Shown here piece by piece: positions 26,051-33,203 of a stretch of DNA of 64,000 bases. The stretch comes from Pseudomonas sp. PB120 (GTDB lineage: Bacteria; Pseudomonadota; Gammaproteobacteria; Pseudomonadales; Pseudomonadaceae). Positions within the stretch are counted from its first letter, which is position 1. Each line of letters starts with the position of its first letter. The notes below the pieces were generated by a model. It searched no databases, was not told the origin of the DNA, and worked only from the letters and a program-made list of their open reading frames with translations. The position numbers and the translations under genes were made by a program. The DNA lies in the NCBI RefSeq assembly GCF_009761815.1, contig NZ_RWIN01000051.1:248001-312000 (forward strand), in the 5' to 3' direction.

Positions 26051-27511
26051 TTACAGAACCGAGGCAGTCGTCGGCAGTTTCGGCTGGCGGTACAGATCCA
26101 GCAGCACCTGATCCAGCACCGAGGACGCGCCGAACGGGGCCTTGTCGTTCAGGATCGCAACCACCGCCCAGGTATTGCCGTTGATGTCGCGACTGAAGCC
26201 CGAGATCGCACGCACGGTGTTCAGGGTGCCGGTCTTGACGTGGGCTTCACCGCGCATCGCCGTGGTCTTCAAGCGCTTGCGCATGGTGCCGTCGGTGCCG
26301 GCAATCGGCATCGAACTGATGAACTCGGCGGCGTACGGGCTGCGCCATGCAGCTTGCAGCATCGCGGCCATTTCACGGGCGCTCACACGTTCGGCGCGAG
26401 ACAGGCCGGAGCCGTTCTCCATCACCAGGTGCGGTGCGGTGATGCCTTTCTTCGCCAGCCACTGACGCACAACCCGTTGCGCCGCCTTGGCGTCATCGGT
26501 GTCGGCATCGGTACGGAACTGCTGGCCCAGGCTCAGGAACAGCTGCTGGGCCATGGTGTTGTTACTGTATTTGTTGATGTCACGGATGATTTCCGCCAGG
26601 TCCGGCGAGAAGGCCCGGGCCAGGACCTTGGCGTCTTTTGGCGTTGGTGCCAGGCGATCCTTGCCCTGGATGCTGCCGCCCAGCTCCTTCCAGATCGCCC
26701 GCACGGCGCCGGCGGTGTAGGTCGCGTGGTCGAGCAGCGACAGGTAAGTCTGGGAGCTGCAGCCATCGCCCAACTGGCCGCCAACGGTCACGGTCACGCT
26801 GCCATCGGCCTGGGGCACCGGGTTGTAGCGCACGCCACCGGTGCATTGCTTGGAGGGCAAGGCTTTGACCTGGTTTTCGATGCGAATGGTCGCGATCGGC
26901 GGCTCTACCGACACCAGCACCCGGCCGCTGTCGTTGCGTGCGACAAAGCGCAAGGCCTTGAGGTTGACCATCAGCGAGTCAGGCTTGACCAGGAACGGCT
27001 TGTTCTCGTCATTGCCGTCGTCGTTGAACTCGGGCAATTGCGGCTGAACGAAGAAGTTGCGGTCCAGCACCAGGTCACCCGTGACCTGCGTGACGCCGTT
27101 GGCGCGCAGGTCGCGCATCAGCAGCCAGAGTTTTTCCATGTTCAGCTTCGGATCGCCGCCACCCTTGAGGTAGAGGTTACCGTTGAGAATGCCGCCGCTC
27201 AGGGTGCCGTCGGTGTAGAACTCGGTTTTCCACTGGTGGTTCGGGCCGAGCATTTCCAGCGCCGCATACGTCGTGACCAGCTTCATGGTCGAGGCCGGGT
27301 TGACCGAGACGTCAGCGTTGAAAACAGTCGGGGTGCCCGGGCCGGTCAGAGGGATCATCACCAGCGACAGCGCGTTGTCCTGCAGCTTGCTGGCCTTGAG
27401 GGCTTTTTCGACATTGGGCGACAGGGCGGTGTTGACGGGATCAGCGTAGACGGGAAGGGCCAGGGGAAGCAGAAAACCGGCCAGCAACAAAGGACGCAAC
27501 GATTTGATCAT
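26051..27511 (-). CDS. dacB: D-alanyl-D-alanine carboxypeptidase/endopeptidase (PBP4 type)
   Basis: 486 residues with a signal peptide (1-23, ending PVYA). The penicillin-binding motifs are all present: S74-T-M-K77 (SxxK), YSNN (SxN) and VKTGTLN (KTG). A family insertion lies between SxxK and SxN. It trims or cleaves peptidoglycan cross-links in the periplasm. The stop is 17 bases from the REPIN. The order rlmKL, dacB, yggL fits P. aeruginosa. Confidence 0.94.
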   Translation of the reverse strand: MIKSLRPLLLAGFLLPLALPVYADPVNTALSPNVEKALKASKLQDNALSLVMIPLTGPGTPTVFNADVSVNPASTMKLVTTYAALEMLGPNHQWKTEFYTDGTLSGGILNGNLYLKGGGDPKLNMEKLWLLMRDLRANGVTQVTGDLVLDRNFFVQPQLPEFNDDGNDENKPFLVKPDSLMVNLKALRFVARNDSGRVLVSVEPPIATIRIENQVKALPSKQCTGGVRYNPVPQADGSVTVTVGGQLGDGCSSQTYLSLLDHATYTAGAVRAIWKELGGSIQGKDRLAPTPKDAKVLARAFSPDLAEIIRDINKYSNNTMAQQLFLSLGQQFRTDADTDDAKAAQRVVRQWLAKKGITAPHLVMENGSGLSRAERVSAREMAAMLQAAWRSPYAAEFISSMPIAGTDGTMRKRLKTTAMRGEAHVKTGTLNTVRAISGFSRDINGNTWAVVAILNDKAPFGASSVLDQVLLDLYRQPKLPTTASVL

Positions 27512-27744
27512 CTGAAATAAAACCCTGCATTCGAGGGGAAAAAGACGAGGGCATGAAGATAAATTCCCTCAGTGGTCACGAAAGTGTCGGCATTATGCCC
27601 CAAGGTGGAGTGGCTTGTGCCTTACCCGGGCCCTCTAATTACGCTATTTTTTACCGATGGCAGGCCCGCAGGCCCAGAGAGTCGGGCAATTGGCGGCTTA
27701 AACTGCTAAAGTGCCGCCCGTTATTACTTATGAGGATTGTTCCA

Positions 27745-28089
27745 ATGGCGACTAACCGTTCCCAGCGTCTGCGCAAAAAACTGTGCGTCGATGAATTTCA
27801 AGAGCTGGGTTTCGAACTGAACCTGGATTTCAAAGAAGATTTGGCTGATGAAGCCATTGATGCTTTCCTCGACGCGTTCCTGAAAGAAGCCATGGAAGCC
27901 AACGGTCTGGGCTATGTTGGCGGCGACGACTTCGGTCTGGTTTGCCTGCAGAAGCGTGGCTCGGTCAGCGCTGAACAACGCGCCGCCGTTGAAGCCTGGC
28001 TCAAAGGCCGCACCGAGCTGACCAGCGTTGAAGTCAGCCCGCTGCTGGACGTCTGGTACCCGGAAAAGCCGATCAATCCGGTAGCTTGA
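27745..28089 (+). CDS. YggL family (DUF469) protein
   Basis: A 114-residue acidic protein: SQRLRKKLCVDEFQELGFELNLDF, GLGYVGGDDFGLVC and DVWYPEKPI are typical of YggL/DUF469. YggL is reported to associate with the 50S ribosomal subunit in E. coli. The ATG at 27745 has TGAGGA 11 bases before it; the longer frame upstream is not supported. It is divergent from dacB and ends in its own terminator. Confidence 0.9.
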   Translation: MATNRSQRLRKKLCVDEFQELGFELNLDFKEDLADEAIDAFLDAFLKEAMEANGLGYVGGDDFGLVCLQKRGSVSAEQRAAVEAWLKGRTELTSVEVSPLLDVWYPEKPINPVA

Positions 28090-28103
28090 TGTTCTGAAAA
28101 AAA

Positions 28104-28130
28104 CGGCGACCCAAGGGTCGCCGTTTTTTT
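28104..28130 (+). terminator. Terminator of the YggL-family gene
   Basis: CGGCGACCC-AA-GGGTCGCCG followed by seven T, 14 bases after the stop codon. Confidence 0.93.
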
Positions 28131-28154
28131 ATGCCTGTCAGAAAACCCCGACCC

Positions 28155-28256
28155 CTGTAGGAGCGAGCTTGCTCGCGATGAACCTGAGAACACCGCGGGC
28201 ATTCAGAAAGCTCGCGTTATCGTTGTCCTCCATCGCGAGCGAGCTCGCTCCTACAG
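28155..28256. repeat. REPIN, GTAGGAGCGAGC type, reaching into the benE stop
   Basis: Inverted REPs with a spacer nearly identical to that of 23334-23435. The right-hand REP contains the TAG stop codon of benE (28251-28253). Confidence 0.9.
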
Positions 28257-29444
28257 GGTCTTGCGCCAGTTCAAGATCAGCAAGGTCAACACCCCCGCCA
28301 CAATCCCCCAGAATGCTGAACCGATGGAAAACAGCGTCAGCCCCGAGGCGGTCACCATGAACGTGATCAGCGCGGCTTCGCGTTCTTTCACTTCGCTCAT
28401 GGCGATGCTCAAGCCATTGATGATCGAGCCGAACAGCGCCAGCGCCGCAATCGACAGCACCAGCTCTTTGGGCAATGCAGCAAACAGCGCCGCCAACGTT
28501 GCGCCGAACACCCCGGCGATCCCGTAGAAAATCCCGCACCAGACCGCGGCCGTGTAACGCTTGTTGCGATCTTCATGGGCATGCGGCCCGGTGCAGATCG
28601 CCGCGCTGATGGCCGCGAGGTTGATCCCGTGGGACCCGAACGGCGCCAGCAGCAGCGAAGCGATGCCGGTGGTGGTGATCAGCGGCGAGGCCGGCACGGT
28701 GTAGCCATCGGCGCGCAGCACGGCGATCCCGGGCATGTTTTGCGAGGTCATGGCCACCACGAACAACGGGATGCCGATGCTGATGGTCGCGGCCAGGGAG
28801 AAGTGCGGTGTGGTCCAGACGGGCGTCGCCACTTCCAGGTGGAAACCGCTGAAATCCAGCAGCCCCATGAACCCCGACAGCGCCGTGCCGATCAGCAACG
28901 CGGACAGCACCGCATAACGCGGCGACAGGCGCTTGACCAGCAGGTAGGTGAAGAACATCCCCAGCACCAGCGCCGTGCGATGCTGGGCGGCGACGAAAAT
29001 TTCGCTGCCGATCTTGAACAGAATCCCCGCCAGCAACGCCGCCGCCAATGAAGCCGGAATCTTTTTCACCAAGCGCTCGAAGCTGCCGGTCAGGCCACAG
29101 ATCGTCACCAGCACCGCGCAGGTGATGTAGGCGCCGATCGCTTCGCCGTAGGTCACGCCGCCCAGGCTGGTGATCAACAGCGCAGCGCCCGGGGTCGACC
29201 AGGCGATGGTGATGGGGGTGCGATAGCGCAGGGACAACCCGATCGAGCACACCGCCATGCCAATCGAAATCGCCCAGATCCACGACGAAATCTGCCCGCT
29301 GGTCAGCCCGGCGGCTTGCCCGGCCTGGAACATCAACACCAGGGAACTGGTGTAGCCGGTCATCATGGCGATGAACCCGGCGACGATGGCCGACGGCGAG
29401 GTGTCGGCCAATGGGCGCAGTTGCGTGTGCGTGGTGTCGTTCAT
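28251..29444 (-). CDS. benE: BenE-family transporter
   Basis: A 397-residue membrane protein with about 11-12 helices of the BenE benzoate/H+ symporter family (FIAMMTGYTSSLVLMFQAGQAAGL; STPGAALLITSLGG; APFGSHGINLAAISAAICTG). The ATG at 29444 is chosen; frames further upstream run through a REPIN. It lies beside guaD-xdhCBA and two GntR regulators, so a purine or other ring compound is as likely a substrate as benzoate. The stop codon TAG is supplied by a REP element, so the last residues may be altered relative to homologues. Confidence 0.85.
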   Translation of the reverse strand: MNDTTHTQLRPLADTSPSAIVAGFIAMMTGYTSSLVLMFQAGQAAGLTSGQISSWIWAISIGMAVCSIGLSLRYRTPITIAWSTPGAALLITSLGGVTYGEAIGAYITCAVLVTICGLTGSFERLVKKIPASLAAALLAGILFKIGSEIFVAAQHRTALVLGMFFTYLLVKRLSPRYAVLSALLIGTALSGFMGLLDFSGFHLEVATPVWTTPHFSLAATISIGIPLFVVAMTSQNMPGIAVLRADGYTVPASPLITTTGIASLLLAPFGSHGINLAAISAAICTGPHAHEDRNKRYTAAVWCGIFYGIAGVFGATLAALFAALPKELVLSIAALALFGSIINGLSIAMSEVKEREAALITFMVTASGLTLFSIGSAFWGIVAGVLTLLILNWRKTL

Positions 29445-29490
29445 GACCGCGGGGTTCCTTGTGGGCGCAATTAATTCTGAAGATGGCTTT

Positions 29491-29613
29491 TGTGGCGAGG
29501 GAGCTTGCTCCCGCTGGGCTGCGAAGCGGCCCCGAACCCTGGGCAACATTGAATCGTGTTTGCAGTGTTTACGACGGCTGCGCCGCCGAGCGGGAGCAAG
29601 CTCCCTCGCCACA
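29491..29613. repeat. REPIN, GTGGCGAGGGAGC type
   Basis: Inverted REPs between divergent benE and gntR. The 29445-29827 gap otherwise holds only promoter-type sequence. Confidence 0.85.
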
Positions 29614-29723
29614 GGGTTTGTGTGGACCTCAAATTTATGAGTTCAAGCCTAAACTCAAAAGTAACCAGCCGTTGCGATACAGCCGTCGGGACAAACAGCC
29701 GTACAGTCGTGTTGCCACCCTCC

Positions 29724-29735
29724 ATTGTGTACAAT
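29724..29735. promoter_or_regulatory. Palindromic operator candidate upstream of gntR
   Basis: ATTGTGTACAAT, an imperfect TTGTATACAA-like palindrome of the kind bound by GntR/FCD regulators. It lies 93 bases before the gntR ATG and could serve autoregulation and the divergent benE promoter. Confidence 0.5.
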
Positions 29736-29827
29736 CGCAGTGTTTTTTACGCGATACTTGCCAGCGACCCACTGTGCCGTATTACAGTCACGGTCAATTC
29801 GCCGCAGTTCTCCCGACTCGAGTGCCC

Positions 29828-30592
29828 ATGAACGAACAGTTGCAGCCCCTCAAGAAACAACCGAAAGCAGGCAAAGCCGGCCGCAGCGGTACCCAGGACG
29901 ATATTGTCTACGCGCATATCTTCGAGGCCATCCTCGAACAGCGCCTGGCGCCCGGCACCAAGTTGAGCGAAGAAGCGCTGGGGGAAATTTTCGGGGTCAG
30001 CCGCACCATCATTCGCCGCGCGCTGTCTCGCCTGGCCCATGAAGGCGTCGTGCTGCTGCGGCCGAATCGCGGTGCTGTAGTGGCCAGCCCGAGTGTCGAG
30101 GAGGCGCGTCAGGTGTTCTTCGCCCGTCGCCTGGTCGAGCGTGCGATCACTGAATTGGCCGTGCAACACGCCACCGCCGAGGAACTCGCCGAATTGCGTC
30201 AGATGGTCAACGACGAGCGCGACAGCTTCTCCCGTGGCGATCGCGGTGCCGGTATCCGCCTGTCGGGCGAGTTTCACCTGAAGCTGGCCGAAGCGGCGAA
30301 GAATGCCCCGCTGATCAGCTTCCAGCGCAGCCTGGTGTCGCAGACTTCGCTGATCATTGCCCAATACGAAAGTGGCAACCGTTCGCACTGTTCCTATGAC
30401 GAACACACTCAGTTGATCGATGCGATCGAAGCACGCAACGCTGAGCTGGCGGTGAACCTGATGATGCATCACATGGACCACATCGACAGCAAACTCAACC
30501 TCGACGAAGAAAGCGCGTCGGATGATTTGCATGCGGTGTTCTCGCATTTGTTGCAGACCAAGAAGCCTGGGCGTCCGTCAGCGAAAATCTGA
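29828..30592 (+). CDS. GntR-family (FCD) transcriptional regulator
   Basis: 254 residues. The N-terminal winged helix-turn-helix (LSEEALGEIFGVSRTIIRRALSRLAHEGVVLLRPNRGAVV) is preceded by a basic, disordered stretch (LKKQPKAGKAGRSG). An FCD ligand-binding domain follows (RRLVERAITELAV; FHLKLAEAAKN; DEHTQLIDAIEARN). It lies between the BenE-type transporter and guaD, matching the regulator next to guaD in P. aeruginosa. A role in purine catabolism is inference from position. Confidence 0.9.
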   Translation: MNEQLQPLKKQPKAGKAGRSGTQDDIVYAHIFEAILEQRLAPGTKLSEEALGEIFGVSRTIIRRALSRLAHEGVVLLRPNRGAVVASPSVEEARQVFFARRLVERAITELAVQHATAEELAELRQMVNDERDSFSRGDRGAGIRLSGEFHLKLAEAAKNAPLISFQRSLVSQTSLIIAQYESGNRSHCSYDEHTQLIDAIEARNAELAVNLMMHHMDHIDSKLNLDEESASDDLHAVFSHLLQTKKPGRPSAKI

Positions 30593-30609
30593 TAGACCGC
30601 GGCGCGCCT

Positions 30610-30704
30610 ATCGCCAGCAGGCTGGCTCCCACAGGGTTTTGTGTTGAACGAAAATTCTGAGATCACTGAAGATCAACTGTGGGAGCGAGCCTGCTCGCGA
30701 TAGC
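30610..30704. repeat. REPIN, mixed ATCGCCAGCAGGCTGGC / GTGGGAGCGAGC type
   Basis: The left REP uses CCAGCAGGCTGGCTCCCAC and the right one GTGGGAGCGAGCCTGCTCGC, so the two arms belong to sister subfamilies. It lies between convergent gntR and guaD. Confidence 0.8.
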
Positions 30705-30720
30705 GATCGCATAGGCAATA

Positions 30721-30757
30721 AAAATCCCCCGGGCTGAAAAGCGACGGGGGATTTTTT
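30721..30757. terminator. Bidirectional terminator between gntR and guaD
   Basis: AAAATCCCCCG pairs with CGGGGGATTTT, with A-rich and T-rich flanks. It serves guaD on the minus strand (15 bases after its stop) and possibly gntR. Confidence 0.85.
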
Positions 30758-30772
30758 ATGCCTGGAGAAAAC

Positions 30773-32077
30773 TCAGCGCTGATGCACCTGATTCCCCGCT
30801 GCATAGGTCTGCAACACCGTCCGGTCATCCCCCAGCGTCATCAACACAAACAACGTCTCGGCAATGTTGTTGGCCTGCTTCAAGCGATAGCTCAACAGCG
30901 GCGTGGCGTTGTAATCCAGCACCAGGAAGTCCGCATCCGTACCCGGCAGCAACGTGCCGATCTTGTCTTCCAGCCGCAACGCGCGGGCGCCGCCCAGCGT
31001 CGCCAGGTACAACGATTTGAACGGGCTCAGTCGCGCGCCTTGCAGCTGCATGACCTTGTACGCCTCGTTCAACGTCTGCAGCAGCGAGAAACTGGTGCCG
31101 CCGCCGACGTCCGTGCCCAGGCCGACGTTCAGTTTGTGCTTCTCGGCCATCGGCAAGTTGAACAAGCCGCTGCCGAGGAAGAAGTTCGAGGTCGGGCAGA
31201 ACGCAATCGCCGAGCCGGTTTCTGCCAGCCGCGCGCACTCGTCATCACACAGGTGCACACCGTGGGCGAACACCGAGCGCTCACCCAGCAGCTGGTAGTG
31301 ATCGTAGACGTCGAGGTAACCCTTGCGGTCCGGGAACAGCTCCTTGACCCACTCGACTTCCTTCAGGTTTTCGCTGATGTGGGTCTGCATGTAGAGGTCC
31401 GGATACTCACTCAGCAATTGGCCGGCGAGGGTCAATTGTTCCGGGGTGCTGGTCGGGGCGAAGCGCGGCGTCACGGCGTAATGCAAGCGGCCCTTGCCGT
31501 GCCAGCGCTCGATCAGCGCCTTGCTTTCGACGTAGCTCGATTCGGCGGTGTCGGTCAGGTAGTCCGGTGCGTTGCGGTCCATCATCACCTTGCCGGCGAT
31601 CATCCGCAGGTCCAGCTGTTCGGCCGCTTCGAAGAACGAGTTCACCGATTGCGGGTGCACGCTGCCAAACACCAGCGCCGTGGTGGTGCCGTTGCGCAGC
31701 AGTTCCTTGATGAAAATCTCCGCGACTTCGTCGGCGTGCGCCTTGTCGGCGAACTGGCTTTCGCAAGGGAAGGTGTAGGTATTGAGCCAGTCCAGCAGCT
31801 GCTCGCCATAGGCGCCGACCATGCCGGTTTGCGGCAGGTGGATGTGGGTGTCGATGAAGCCGGGGGTGATCAGCGCGTCCTGATAATGCGTGATCTCGAT
31901 ATCGGCCGGCAGGGTCGGCAGCAGTTCGCTGGCGTGGCCGATGGCGCTGATCTGGCCGTTGTCGACCACCAGCAAACCGTCCTCGAAATACTCGTAGGAC
32001 GCTTCGATGCCCACTTCGGCGGGGTCGGCGATGCTGTGCAGAATGGCGGCGCGGTAGGCTTTGCGAGTCAGTGGCAT
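30773..32077 (-). CDS. guaD: Guanine deaminase
   Basis: A 434-residue amidohydrolase: PGFIDTHIHLPQTG (metal-binding HxH), QTHISEN, FAHGVHLCDDE and LGTDVGGGTSFSLLQTL (metal Asp). It deaminates guanine to xanthine, the substrate of the XdhABC enzyme encoded immediately upstream. The ATG at 32077 lies 8 bases after the xdhC stop. Length is typical. Confidence 0.96.
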   Translation of the reverse strand: MPLTRKAYRAAILHSIADPAEVGIEASYEYFEDGLLVVDNGQISAIGHASELLPTLPADIEITHYQDALITPGFIDTHIHLPQTGMVGAYGEQLLDWLNTYTFPCESQFADKAHADEVAEIFIKELLRNGTTTALVFGSVHPQSVNSFFEAAEQLDLRMIAGKVMMDRNAPDYLTDTAESSYVESKALIERWHGKGRLHYAVTPRFAPTSTPEQLTLAGQLLSEYPDLYMQTHISENLKEVEWVKELFPDRKGYLDVYDHYQLLGERSVFAHGVHLCDDECARLAETGSAIAFCPTSNFFLGSGLFNLPMAEKHKLNVGLGTDVGGGTSFSLLQTLNEAYKVMQLQGARLSPFKSLYLATLGGARALRLEDKIGTLLPGTDADFLVLDYNATPLLSYRLKQANNIAETLFVLMTLGDDRTVLQTYAAGNQVHQR

Positions 32078-32085
32078 GAGCGTTC

Positions 32086-32928
32086 TCAATGGGAGGCTTG
32101 GCTGCGGCGTGAAGCGGGCAGCAGTTTGGCAATCGGTTCGGCGCTGGAAGTGTGCTGACCGAAGTTCGCGTTATAGGTGGCGATGATTTCGCCAGCGATG
32201 GAGATGGCGATTTCCACAGGCAGCTTGCCTTTGACTTCGCCAATGCCCATCGGGCAGCGCATGCGTTGCAGCACGCTGCTGTCAAAACCGCGGTCGCGCA
32301 GGCGGTGTTCGAACTTCACGCGTTTGGTCTTCGAGCCGATGAGGCCGAAGTAGGCGAAGTCGTTGCGCTTGAGGATCGCGGCGGTGAGTTCGAGGTCCAG
32401 CTGATGGTTGTGGGTCATGACGATGCAGTAGCTGCCGACGGGCAATTCGTCGATTTCGTCCACCGGTTCTTCGGCGACGATTTTGCGCACCCCGTGGGGG
32501 ATCTGTTCGGGGAATTCGTCTTCGCGCGAATCGATCCAACGCACCCGGCAGGGCAGGCTGGCGAGCAACGGCACCAGCGCCCGGCCGACGTGACCGGCGC
32601 CGAACACGGCGATCTGCGCCTGGACCTGGCCCATCGGTTCGAACAGCAACACGGTCACGCCGCCGCAGCACTGGCCGAGGCTGGCGCCGAGGCTGAAGCG
32701 CTCCAGATGGGTGTCCTGTTTGCCGCTGGCCAGCATCTCGCGGCTGATCTGCATGGCTTTGTATTCCAGATGCCCGCCACCGATGGTGTCGAACGTCTGG
32801 TTGGCGCTGATGACCATCTTCGAGCCGGCGTTGCGCGGCGTCGAGCCGAGCTCTTCGATGATGGTCACCAACACGCAGGGTTCACCCTGGGATTGCAGGT
32901 CGGCGAGGGCGTCGATCCAGTTGTACAT
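32086..32928 (-). CDS. xdhC: Xanthine dehydrogenase accessory protein XdhC
   Basis: 280 residues with the two XdhC/CoxI-type parts: an N-terminal VTIIEELGSTPRNAGSKMVI...GGGHLE region and CCGGVTVLLFEP, then a Rossmann segment (IAVFGAGHVGRALVPLL) and GLIGSKTKR. XdhC delivers sulfurated molybdenum cofactor to the xanthine dehydrogenase large subunit. It follows xdhB across a gap of 275 bases that holds a tandem repeat. Confidence 0.95.
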   Translation of the reverse strand: MYNWIDALADLQSQGEPCVLVTIIEELGSTPRNAGSKMVISANQTFDTIGGGHLEYKAMQISREMLASGKQDTHLERFSLGASLGQCCGGVTVLLFEPMGQVQAQIAVFGAGHVGRALVPLLASLPCRVRWIDSREDEFPEQIPHGVRKIVAEEPVDEIDELPVGSYCIVMTHNHQLDLELTAAILKRNDFAYFGLIGSKTKRVKFEHRLRDRGFDSSVLQRMRCPMGIGEVKGKLPVEIAISIAGEIIATYNANFGQHTSSAEPIAKLLPASRRSQASH

Positions 32929-32965
32929 GTTTCACCTCGACATCGTCGTTGTCTGTTCGGGCCTC

Positions 32966-33187
32966 ATCGCCAGCAGGCTGGCTCCCACAGTGTTTTGTGG
33001 TGCTCACAAAATCTGGTTCACACACACATCCACAGTGTTTTGTGGTGCTCACAAAATCTGGTTCACACACATCCACAGTGTTCTGTGGTGCTCACAAAAT
33101 CTGGTTCACACACACATCCACAGTGTTCTGTGGTGCTCACAAAATCTGGTTCACACACATCCTGTGGGAGCCAGCCTGCTGGCGATG
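32966..33187. repeat. REPIN whose interior has become a four-copy tandem repeat
   Basis: REP arms CATCGCCAGCAGGCTGGCTC (from 32965) and its complement (to 33186) flank four tandem units: 32985-33029, 33030-33072, 33073-33117 and 33118-33160. Unit lengths alternate 45, 43, 45, 43 because CA dinucleotides differ. Units 1-2 read GTGTTTTG and units 3-4 GTGTTCTG. Each can form CCACAG/CTGTGG or TTTTGTG/CACAAAA hairpins. It lies in the xdhB-xdhC gap. Confidence 0.95.
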
Positions 33188-33203
33188 GGCCGCGCCTCGG
33201 TCA

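Noticed and set aside
32985..33160. CRISPR array
   Set aside because: The repeats touch each other with no unique spacers, and the unit length varies only by CA dinucleotides. This is a simple tandem repeat inside a REPIN.
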